Origin: Platycnemis pennipes
Taxonomy: Eukaryota; Arthropoda; Insecta; Odonata; Platycnemididae
Assembly (NCBI GenBank): GCA_933228895.1
Contig: OW121854.1
Coordinates: 53,982,609-54,046,608 of the forward strand
Reading direction: 5' to 3'
DNA length: 64,000 bases
Translations under genes and position numbers: made by a program
Part shown: positions 1-9,225 of the stretch, piece by piece
Layout: every line of letters begins with the position of its first letter
Position numbering within the stretch: position 1 is the first letter of the stretch
The notes under the pieces: model-generated
Databases searched by the model: none
Seen by the model: the letters and a program-made list of their open reading frames with translations, nothing else
What the model was told of the DNA's origin: nothing

Positions 1-895
1 GTCAATACGATAAGATATATCGGTACGGGAAATGAAATAAATTTCACCGCCCAAGACCTTTTATTATTTCATTGCCATCATTGCTCTGGTTTTTTACAGC
101 TTCGTCGGACGCTAGCCACCGTATCTCAAGATTTCCTTCGATAATTTATGAAAGCACTATTATAATGTGGTATTCACTCACTCGTATTGCTTATTTAGTA
201 CTTCTCAATGCGAAATTGAAATGCAAATTAGGTTTCCTGTTACCGTCTTAGCAACTAGCGGAAACTAAAAGGATTCCTTGACTACAATTTTTCTGTGTTT
301 TTTTAGCCTCAGATGTAGGCTCATTGTCAGACGTTAAAGACTTTTCAACTCTATTTTCCAAGCGCATGCACTATTCTCACCTGTTAATTGGATTAACTTC
401 ATGGGCGTTGAAATGGGAATATGTTACTCCAAATATGGACATTGCATCACACATTTCCACGTAACGCTAGTAAAAACACAACGCAGAAGGTACTTTCCCG
501 GAATATTTTGGTTTCTTGGCCGATACGTTCTTTACCCTGCTTCAACGGCCGGTTCTTATTGATTATTACAACTTGTAATCTGCTGTAAAATTTAACGCAG
601 CATCATACTGTCGGAGCGTTATTCAAAATTTATAGCTTTCGTTAAGGGGTGTGACTGATGTGTATATTTCATCCTCTATTGTAGTAAGTATTCGTGCACA
701 ACGGCTAATTAAACATTGTGGAAACCCTGTAACGTCGGGAGATACGTTTTGCGGTAAAATTAAGCCGCAGGTAATAACCACTGTACTTATGTTTGAGTCA
801 CTTTCTCGATGAGATAGGTCGTGTCGGCTTTTTTGATAACCCTTAACTGTTGTCAATAATCATTATAGAACGAAAAAGTTTCTGGGCATTTAAAA
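1..895. other. Intergenic, nothing recognised
   Basis: AT-rich DNA with only short chance open frames. No domain, repeat or RNA signal was recognised by eye. Confidence 0.5.
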
Positions 896-2361
896 CAGGG
901 TGGCGATCGTCAGGGAAAACCGGGAAAACCTGGAATTGTCAGGGAATTTTGGAAATCTGGAAAAGTCAGGGAATAGTCAGGGAATTTTCGTAACAGTCAG
1001 GGAGAAACTGAGATAGGAAATTCTCGTTATTTTTCTACCATTACGTTTACCACCAAAACCAAAATTTCACCAAAACATTTCACCAACTAAATCTAATATC
1101 CGTCGCCAAAGTACATAGAATGCCCCGTCAATTCGTTGAACATTCAGTTGTGAGTCTTAGTTATTTAGTTGTGAATCAGTTGTACAATGTATCCCTTTTG
1201 TATATCCTTAATGCGATATTTCCCTAGTACATAGTGTTAAAATTCGTGATCGCCGTGTATTCTGCTCATCACAAGGAATCCGAGGCTATGTTGTTCGGAA
1301 GATTTTACCCAGCGTTTTTTTGAACTTCCGAGACTCAGGTCAAGAGGTAGTTGGAGCACGTTAGCTTGTAGTAAATACGTGCTTGCAGTTCTAAAAGTAC
1401 GATACGATGATTATTAAAACGGTAATACAAGTTGTACACACATGTAAACAAAATCTTATGTAACGTCTTCTTCGATTTCCACACCCCCCATGGCGAGACC
1501 ATAAGAAGAGTTCTCCTCCCCTCCCCACCTTTCACACTCGACGTAATTATTGAATGGCCCCCTTAGCTCCCTCTCGAAGCAATTTAGTCAGGTCACAAAC
1601 CACCTCAAATATGATATTCCTAAATATGATGCTGCCGTTGCTCTTTGCCTCCTGTTTTTGTTCGCAGTGGTGTGATTACGTTTTCTTTGTTTATACAAAT
1701 ATTTTTACGTTTTTGGTTCCCTCTGACAATCAAGGGGTTAATACCACGTTAGTAAAATTGTTATTTGCTTCTAAAAGTCCATCTTGCCATCCGATCTTGA
1801 TCCAGTCCAAGAACTTGGCTTTGGTTTGTATTTTTCGCACTGTGCCGGAGTCCGCCAGTAAATTGGCCATTAACTTTCCCTTTGATGCCTTTTCAGTAAT
1901 CTTCAACTTCCCAGAACTACCACGACATGCCACCTCTTCCTTGAAGAATTAGACATTGTCAATTTGTAATTTTCCCGAAGAAAACATACAAGGCCACGGA
2001 AATACGACACAGGGCCGTGGATACATGGCCGTGGACACATGGCCGTGGACACATGGCCGCGAAAAATGTATTAAAACTGTGTACAATTTGTGTGAAGGCT
2101 TAACTTGTGAAGGTTAAATATATTTTTCATTAGGGCGGAGGTTCAATATATTTTTTTCATTCTTAAAGCTTTTAATGTATTGATTTCAGCTTTTAACATT
2201 TTCTGTGTTTTGAGAAAAATTTCAGCGGAAATAAAATATTCCGATAATATGAGACCTTTTGGCGATCGGTCAGGGAAATTGGTAAAGCCGTCAGGGAAAA
2301 ATCAGGGAAAAGTCAGGGAAAAATCAGGGAATTTGAGAATTGTTTATCAGTAGCCACCCTG
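896..2361. mobile_element. Non-autonomous DNA transposon, CAGGGTGGC ends
   Basis: The ends are perfect 9-bp inverted repeats, CAGGGTGGC at 896-904 and GCCACCCTG at 2353-2361. They are flanked by the direct repeat TAAAA (891-895 and 2362-2366), a possible 5-bp target duplication. Both ends carry arrays of TCAGGGAA-type motifs in the same orientation, at about 913-1005 and 2269-2330. GGCGATCG precedes the array on both sides. The interior holds only short open frames on each strand (1554-1952 plus, 1730-1933 minus) that match no transposase I know, so the copy is judged non-autonomous or decayed. The superfamily cannot be fixed from the ends alone; hAT and Kolobok-like groups are possible. Confidence 0.65.
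2006..2061. repeat. 14-bp minisatellite, four units
   Basis: Four consecutive 14-bp units of the form GACACATGGCCGTG occupy 2006-2019, 2020-2033, 2034-2047 and 2048-2061, with one or two substitutions in three of them. The array lies inside the CAGGGTGGC-ended element, just before its right-hand subterminal repeats. Confidence 0.85.
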
Positions 2362-3300
2362 TAAAAATATGATTAAAAATGAGATAAATCAATGATAGTC
2401 GCAAGTCATCCCGAATTCCGTCACATTTTCACGATCGAAAAATTTGAGGCAGAATAACGTATCCTTTCATGGTGTGGGAAACGTTATCGCAAATTGCACG
2501 AATTCATTTTGAAGCGGATTTAGCCTAGTCATCACAGAAACGGTCCAAATGTTATTCCAATTCAGAATGGTTATTTAAAACGTATGATAATTTATAGCAA
2601 TGAAGGATTGGTAACACTAACGTAATTACTACCGGCAGAGTTTATTAAATGATATTATTATACATGTAAATTAAGTACCAAATTGTTAGGTTAATTTGTT
2701 GGGCTTATCCTCAATCACCATGGTTTGCGAACGACAAATAGATCAAGGATGTTGTGCACAAAACAGTGGAACGAGATGTACGGGATGTAATTGAAGCGCT
2801 TCGCATCTTCATCTGCAGACATCTTTTACGGAAGTGACTGAATCAGCGTTTCGCAGTATTTCGACCAGCATATTGCAGTTTCTGTTTCGATTCTCACAAA
2901 CCGTGCCTATATGCTAAAGGTATGGTCAAAACTGACAGAGGGCGCTAATTCGTATGCTGGTTTGCATGACGCGCTTCCTCGACTGCGCATAGCTGTGCAA
3001 GACGTAACTTTGAAGGTTTTACTGGCATGAATGAACTATAAAATGTACGGATATCATTTTTCAAGTTTTTTCTCTTGAAGAATATGAAAGCTAATTCTGG
3101 AAGCAAATTATTGTAACTTTCCATTGTTCTAGTGCGCATCCGTACACCAGATCGAATGATAAAACACTATTGCACATAAAAAATAAAGATAACGCGATTT
3201 CCTTCATGATGGAGTTCCGTGAACGACGCTAGACATCTTATCTATGCAATTTACGAACACTAGAAAAACAAAGTTATTAATTTCAGAAAACGCACTGAAT
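2362..3300. other. Intergenic, nothing recognised
   Basis: No coding, RNA or repeat signal was recognised. The short minus-strand open frame at 2945-3139 resembles nothing known. Confidence 0.45.
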
Positions 3301-3302
3301 TA

Positions 3303-4130
3303 CAAGGTGTATTCGAAAAGTAAGGACCTTTTCCTTATATTCAAATGCTGGCAGCTTAGAACAAAGTTGTTAGAATTCTGCGCCATCTATTGATAGTTTA
3401 TGAGTTCACTGAAGTCATTATGTTGATACAGTATTCGTTTGACAATCCCTGAAAACAAGTAACAATGGCTTCGAGTAGTAGTATTTTTTGGGTGAGTCGA
3501 CAGCTTTGGTCACTTGCAAATGGCTTCGAAAATCGTTACTCCCGCCAGTTGCGAAGAGCGTCCTGTAATTCGATTTTTGCGTGCAAAAGGATCTACAGCT
3601 ACTCTTATTCATCAGGAGTTGTGCCTATTCATGGGATTACAGAAATAAGAGAAGAATTGGATAGACAATAGTGTCGAGACTATAAAAGTGGCCGCACATA
3701 TGTGCATAATGAGGAGCGGAGTGGCCGGCCCAGTATCCAAACCAATAATATCGCAAGAAGAGGACCAAAAACTGCGATCTCATCGACGATTGATGATTAG
3801 TTTTCTGGATGATAAAGTTACTCTATTGGACGCACCAATATTTGAACAATGGTCACGGAGACGTTCCATCCTATATCGACGGCTCGGTAAACTGTCGTCC
3901 GGGAGAGTCACTACTATGAAATGGCGCGTCCTCACTCCGCTGTCCATACCAGAGGTAAGATTCAGGATTTCCGTTGTAAACTTTTCGATCACCCACCTTA
4001 CAGTCCCTATACCTACTATTACCTCTTCTTGCACCTGAAGCAAGGATTAGTGGAAGATTTGAAGATCTCTAGACTGCCGTTTTCACCCAGCTCAATTCTC
4101 AGGCGGAGAACTTCTATACATCCTCTTTAT
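3303..4130 (+). pseudogene. Degenerate mariner transposase (broken copy)
   Basis: A mariner-family element with a typical left end (AAGGTGTATTCGAAAAGTAA from 3305) preceded by TA. The transposase would cut and paste the element. Its reading frame is broken and jumps between all three frames. Recognisable blocks in order are a helix-turn-helix start near 3553-3600, the HNEERSGRP linker block at 3705-3731, ARPHSAVHTR at 3924 onward, and DHPPYSP at 3987-4007 followed by LFLHLK. The catalytic acid normally found in HDNARPH is replaced (the residues before ARPH read YEM), and the DLAPSD stretch holding the last catalytic Asp is missing. Together these show a dead copy. The right inverted repeat was not found; the sequence stops matching at the left edge of the neighbouring hAT element. 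Assignment to mariner is firm; subfamily is not. Confidence 0.88.
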
Positions 4131-4550
4131 TAGAGATAGGTCGAATAGCATTTTTCTCGAATTCGAGGTTCGAATTAGAATATCTAATATTTTTATGAAT
4201 ATTGTACTTGAATATCATGGGCGTTTTTCCACCAATTTTAAATACAAACGACAATTCAAATAAAAAATAGCGTAGTACTACTATTTCTGAGACCCTATTT
4301 ACAAAAACTACAAAAAACTAAATTGTAAAATTAGCTGAACAGAATGTATCAAAATTCTGAAGTATTGAAGGTTCTAAAAAGAAACAATGCTCTTGACAAT
4401 ATATTCACACATATTTATAGTTGGTCACAAATCTGTTGGAGCACAGCCATTAAAATAATTCAATCAATGTTAAAATATCACCAACTCTAATAAAAATATT
4501 GCATTATTTATCCTGCTTTATAAGAATGAACAATTTTTTATTGGCACTTT

Positions 4551-4729
4551 GCAAATAAAGTACTACTATAATATAAATTTCTCTTTGCAAATAAGGTATG
4601 TACTAACTTCTAAAAACACAAATTTCACTCCGCAAATAAGGTATGTACTAACTTCTGAAAACAGAAATTGCGCTTCGCTAATTAGGGACTAATAAAAACA
4701 CTCATTGCCTTTGGCAATAAGGTACTTTA
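4551..4729. repeat. Diverged tandem repeat, 36-45 bp units
   Basis: Units beginning GCAAATAAGGTA recur at 4551, 4587, 4632, 4677 and 4713. The two central units (4587-4631 and 4632-4676) are 45 bp long and nearly identical; their neighbours are about 36 bp and more diverged. The array lies inside the hAT element, between the BED ORF and the 4131 end, where transposase-binding repeats could sit. Function is inference. Confidence 0.75.
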
Positions 4730-4826
4730 AACACGAACAACATTATTTTAAGTTTAAGTTTTGTTAAAAAAAAAACTAACATTTTCACTGTGTCTGGGTC
4801 CCGTCTATTTCTTTTTTTATCGCAGA

Positions 4827-5246
4827 TTATCCCAGCTGTGCTATCATTTCGGCTATTACCCTTGTTATTTTTTCTTGCCTCTTGTCCTCTGGTTTGAACT
4901 TCCCCTTCTTATCCATGAAACTCGGCAAGGATAACTGTCTTCTAGGATGATGATGTTTTTTAATTTTCCCTGGCGGAGATGCTGCTTCACCAGATTCACT
5001 TGCTGACGACGATGGCAAAGAGCACTGAGTAGATGACGTAACTTCAGAATTGCTGTCATCATGGGTCTCAGGGTAGCCTTTGTCAATCAGCTGCATAATG
5101 TCATCTTTGTGCCTTTTCAAATGGTGTTTTAAACCTGAAGTAGTACGCGACGCACCACGCGATATACTCGCACTGCAAAAATTGCAAACTGCTAATTTCT
5201 CGTCGAGATCACAAATGTGAAAATGTTGCCACACTTCGATGGTCAT
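4827..5246 (-). CDS. BED zinc-finger protein, truncated hAT transposase
   Basis: A 139-residue ORF starting at ATG (5246). The N-terminus is a BED-type zinc finger, the DNA-binding module of hAT transposases: aromatic residues Trp6 and Phe9, then Cys21, Cys24, His41/42 and His46. A Ser-rich and basic linker follows. The C-terminus reads ITRVIAEMIAQLG and then stops. That motif normally sits at the entrance of the hAT catalytic region, so everything beyond it appears to be deleted. Full hAT transposases are usually 500-700 residues. The product could still bind element ends and might act as a repressor, but that is inference. Three copies of AACTTAATAAGTT lie directly upstream of the start codon (5250-5293). 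Confidence 0.75.
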   Translation of the reverse strand: MTIEVWQHFHICDLDEKLAVCNFCSASISRGASRTTSGLKHHLKRHKDDIMQLIDKGYPETHDDSNSEVTSSTQCSLPSSSASESGEAASPPGKIKKHHHPRRQLSLPSFMDKKGKFKPEDKRQEKITRVIAEMIAQLG

Positions 5247-5249
5247 TCT

Positions 5250-5293
5250 AACTTAATAAGTTAACTTAATAAGTTGACATAACTTAATAAGTT
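5250..5293. promoter_or_regulatory. Three near-palindromic 13-mers upstream of BED ORF
   Basis: The 13-mer AACTTAATAAGTT occurs at 5250-5262, 5263-5275 and 5281-5293, just upstream of the BED ORF start on the minus strand. Each copy is palindromic except at its centre. The position suggests an operator or 5' UTR element, possibly bound by the element's own protein. This is inferred from placement only. Confidence 0.4.
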
Positions 5294-5903
5294 TACGTTA
5301 ATAAGAAATTTGGTGGATTAAAAACGAACGTAAGTTTTACGACGGCTTATATACTTCTTCTCCTCAATCCTTACGCAACTGACAAACCGCGGCAAACTTG
5401 GAACACCGCGATTCTTTTGTTTCTTATTATAAGCATGTATTTTACTATGTTAATCACAAGCCTGAAATTAAATAAGGAAACCAAATTTATTTCAAAAATT
5501 GAATTTATAAAATGTAAGCGTAGTCATGCAACGAGGAGTCAAAAAAAAGGAACAACCAATTTCGCGAGCGTTTGATCATTTGCTTTGTTATGTACTTCTC
5601 GTGAAGTTATTATGGATTTATATTTTCATGCTTAACTTAAAGATGAAGTTTGGTTTGAAATATTAACTAATGAATCACCAACCAAATCTGCTAGCCCTAA
5701 TGCTTTGTAACATGTTACCTAACCGATGCCCGCGAATTATAAAAGCATAGTCGATTTGTGTAATGCATTCGAGATGGTGAAATAATTACTTTGTGTCCTC
5801 GAATATATAATAGTGCAAATATCTCACTATCCGAGTTATTCGAGGATTCGACTATTCGAATGTCCCATCTCTACTGTGTATGCATGATATGTAATGCATG
5901 TTT

Positions 5904-5968
5904 GGTGTGAACTCACCCCCTGCCATACACATTTATGGTATCTTGCAGGGTATTATGTAGATGTATAT
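5904..5968 (+). repeat. Dispersed repeat, copy A (short retroelement tail?)
   Basis: This stretch resembles 12757-12825: both contain GGTGTG, CACCCC, TGCCA, then CTTGCAGGGTAT followed by TAGATRTA-type sequence. The TAGAT-rich end looks like a retroelement 3' tail. The parent element was not identified. Confidence 0.5.
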
Positions 5969-6902
5969 GCGTGCAAAGGAGATTGAAAAAGCTAGTGCAA
6001 CGTTACGAAAAGGGCTAAGAAGCGAACGGCGAATAAGTAAGAAAGTAAAGTAGATTTGTGGAATACGCCTCGTAACTTCTTGATGAGATAATGACTCATC
6101 TGGATGAATTTTTTGTCAGTTAAGACAAAGATTTGCTTTGTTTCGAGAAAATTTATTGTTAAAAAATTGGAAAATAATATAGTTTGACCTCAAAACATGG
6201 AACGTATGACATGTGTAAAAACCTTAATAGTGTGGCAGCGAATTACCTGAATAGAAAACGTATTAATTACGTAAAAAAAACCTTGCTCCCGACAAACATT
6301 CTGCGGTCATAAAGTTCACTTGACATTTTCAAGGGAGAGTCCACAAAGCCATTAATGGAGGTTACAGTCCTGGTATATTATGATCAAACCACGGCTTCTC
6401 TTCAGATACTATATGGAATTAGTCTTGTCGTCCTCCCTTGGTACGGTAGAAGGATTTGCATTGCAGATATAAGGGGCTCCTCATATCAGCAAGGCGAGAG
6501 AGGAAAATTTGACGGAAAAAGAATTTCACCATACTCTTAATAGCAAATAATATTTATTCACAATTTATTATTATATTATTTAAAAAATAACTAGGGGGGC
6601 AATCCCCTCTGTATTGCTATGGCGGGCCAGCCCCCTTTACGCTCGCTACGAAAAAAAATTTTCGACGTTCAGCGAAAGAAGTTTTTGATGGTGTCTCGTC
6701 ACAATTTTTCCATGCATCTCTCATAGACGGAACAAGATTAGAAGGTGCAGGAGAGTGCATATACATGCTAGCCTACGAGTGACAACGAAGGCAGAAAATC
6801 GATTAGGCCCCAACTCCTTGGGACTAAACCTGGTGTTTTCTTTGGCCTCTTATGGAGATTTAAAGCATATTAGAATGTGAATAACAATTGAGATAGAGAT
6901 TG
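5969..6902. other. Intergenic, nothing recognised
   Basis: AT-rich, with a G/C-rich patch near 6590-6650 containing GGGGGGC, CCCCTC and CCCCCTTT. No gene was recognised; the plus open frame at 6355-6540 has no recognisable feature. Confidence 0.45.
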
Positions 6903-7135
6903 TGTGGTCATGATAGCTGAGTGTTAGTCTTCACCATCCGGGATCGGGTTCGATTCCCGGCTGTAGCAGACATTTTTCATTGGTTTTTTGGTCCCTACTT
7001 AGTGCTGTATAGAGAGATATTCAAGTTCTGTGCTCCGTCTGTCGGATGGAACGCTACACCGTGGGCTCCTTGAAGTCTTTCTTTTGGAGAAGGGCAACTC
7101 CGGGTTTCCTTCTCCCATCTTCCGTTCCATGAAAG
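6903..7135 (+). mobile_element. tRNA-derived SINE
   Basis: The head has an A-box-like TAGCTGAGTGTTA (6914-6926) and a B box GGTTCGATTCC (6947-6957), a split polymerase III promoter. It is followed by the body stretch GCAGACATTTTTCATTGG, a TTCAAGTTCTGTG block and a GATGGAACGCTACACCGTGG block, an arrangement typical of arthropod SINE bodies. It encodes no protein and would move using a LINE reverse transcriptase. The right boundary is approximate and no target duplication was identified. Confidence 0.7.
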
Positions 7136-9085
7136 CCTCTTCTCTACGCAATTACTCACGTATTCTGAATAGCACAAATGATTATAGCTGTCGGTTGCCT
7201 CCTCTAAATAATTATGACTAATATTACCCTTCAAGAGTATCGTGTCCGAAATACATTTCGGCGGCGTCAGCAGTCTTTGTAAAGAAAAATTTAGAAAATT
7301 ATAAATGTATTTTATTCCACTAGAAGATAATTCTTTCCTTAACGTCTGGTACAAATTCAACCTCTTGAAATGACATACGTTTGCTTGATTTGTCACTTTT
7401 TCTATTATTTTCACGAATTTTACTCCGAATTCTATCTACTACTCCTAGTTTCACCGCGTGCATTGACGAAATCATGAGTGCATCTAATCTCGTTGTATAG
7501 GCCTATCTTCTGCATGAATTGTTATGATAGCCAACTTTTAACATTCCATTGGTTGTGAAGATGGAGGTTATAAAAACCACAACATTTAATGCTACTTGAA
7601 ACTCATTTCAAAATTTTTATTTTTATTTAATTGTGAGTTACAACTGAGCAACGGAATATTTTATGGAAGTTTACATGATTTGAAACAGGAAACTATATTT
7701 CTTGTTAAGGATTAGATTTTTATGGGGTTTTCTTTCATCTGGTTCATGTCTGGTGTAGGAAAATAAATACTACTAAAATTTTCGGAAAGGCAATACGATT
7801 GTAGATTGTAAGACAAAGAGCGAATAGAGTTGTTGCTATTTTTTTACAAAGTTATTGATATATGTACACATACATTGTGGTTGTTCGCAATGAACTAAAA
7901 TCAATCACTTTCACGAGGAAAAGTGTCGAGTGAAAAATTAGTGATGTTTTCGAGAGAACACGAGAAGTGATTAATTTAATCTTAGTTATTTAGGTAGCAT
8001 CTGCTCATTTCACAATCAGAATATTACAAAACGCCAAAAAAGAACTATTTTAATGGTTGATTACGTATTTCTTAGGACAACATTTTTATTCCCGCCTGCC
8101 CTTGTGTCATATTCAGTTGAAGGTTGTTCAGTTCAATATGCGCTAGGTTATTAATGTGTTTCATTCGCCGTATCTTTTTGAATCCTAGGGGATTCTTCTT
8201 AATTTCTGACATACTTTAAAGGAGAAAGGTTTTGGAAGTAAAAACCAAATTTATATTGGCAATTGTTAATGTAAATGCTGCTCCTTATGTGGGACCACGG
8301 AGGACTAAGTAAGTAATCGTATGCTATAAGTGATAAAAAATGAAAGGTGTAAGATATAGAAACTTTTTTCCCCGAGGAAGAATTGCTATAGAGAGTATGA
8401 TAACCCATTAGTGAATGTGGGTTTAATATGAACTTGGAGGGTTATAAAACTTCTGGCAGCACGACTTCCAAAAGGTGAGATCTCGACCAAAGCAATAGAA
8501 TGGAAGCTCTGACTTACGCAAACATTTCTAAGAACTGAACTCAGAGACTGTATGTAATCCGACCCTCGCCAGATTTCTGGGAGCGACCCACGTGAGAGGG
8601 ATGAGGAGCGAAGGAGGGAGGGTGGCACAATGTTGCCGATGACCAGAGACGGTGGGGAGAATGGAATGGGAAAATGGCTCGTAACGGCGCGGTCGACCTC
8701 TGCAGCCGCCGAAAAAATTAAGATTTTCGGCGTGCAGGGGCCCACGGCTTTGATGATAGCGGTTTAGGAAACTAATTCTGACCTATGTGCTTAAAGGTAC
8801 TTGTAGAAGAATGATGTCGCCATTTTTTGATTTTTTCCGATTTTTGAATTTCTGTCTTCGAAGCAAGTTTTAATAAGCCAAAGTTCAGCTTGATTTTCTC
8901 GCTAACCTGGAGAAATAAAATTTTTTCTTTCCAATCGTTATGTGGAATGATATCTCCTGAATCAAATAAAGGAAACCGCAAGTCTCTATCTTCAATAGTT
9001 ATCCCGTAGTTGAATGATATATAAACACGGACAGAGCGAAGAGACTGCCGCCCGAAACAGCCCGCGGCCGAGGCTACCATAACGC
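7136..9085. other. Intergenic, with GC-rich stretch near 8560-8750
   Basis: Mostly AT-rich. The part at 8560-8750 is richer in G and C, with CGGCGCGG and CTGCAGCCGCCG, and has a chance minus-strand open frame (8386-8745) of Ser/Pro-rich composition. I recognise no protein family. Confidence 0.4.
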
Positions 9086-9225
9086 CTTAAGGAGGCAGAG
9101 GAATGAAAAGGGGAAGGGGGGAAGAAAGGAGTATATACTAATTAAGGCGGAGAGGGGAAAGGGAGGAGAATATACAAAGTAAGGGGGAGAGGGGGAAGGA
9201 AGTTTCATTCCTCTGCCTCCTTAAG
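9086..9225. mobile_element. Perfect 23-bp inverted repeat around a purine-rich loop
   Basis: The arms at 9086-9108 and 9203-9225 are exact reverse complements, beginning CTTAAGGAGGCAGAGGAATG and ending in its complement. The 94-bp interior is strongly purine-rich on the plus strand (GGGGAAGGGGG-like runs) with internal similarity between its halves. It could be a small foldback element or a purine tract bounded by a duplication. No target duplication was found. Confidence 0.6.

Larger units (their letters stand above)
4131..5873 (-). mobile_element. hAT-type DNA transposon, deletion derivative
   Basis: The ends are imperfect inverted repeats, TAGAGATAGG at 4131 and CCCATCTCTA ending at 5873, each followed inward by TCGAAT-rich sequence. 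The 8-bp flanks CTCTTTAT (4123-4130) and CTGTGTAT (5874-5881) match at 6 of 8 positions, as expected for an old hAT target duplication. The interior contains a BED zinc-finger ORF on the minus strand and a diverged tandem repeat. No hAT catalytic core or dimerisation region was found, so this copy should depend on transposase from elsewhere. The right flank does not resume mariner sequence, so simple insertion into the mariner copy is not proven. Confidence 0.75.
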
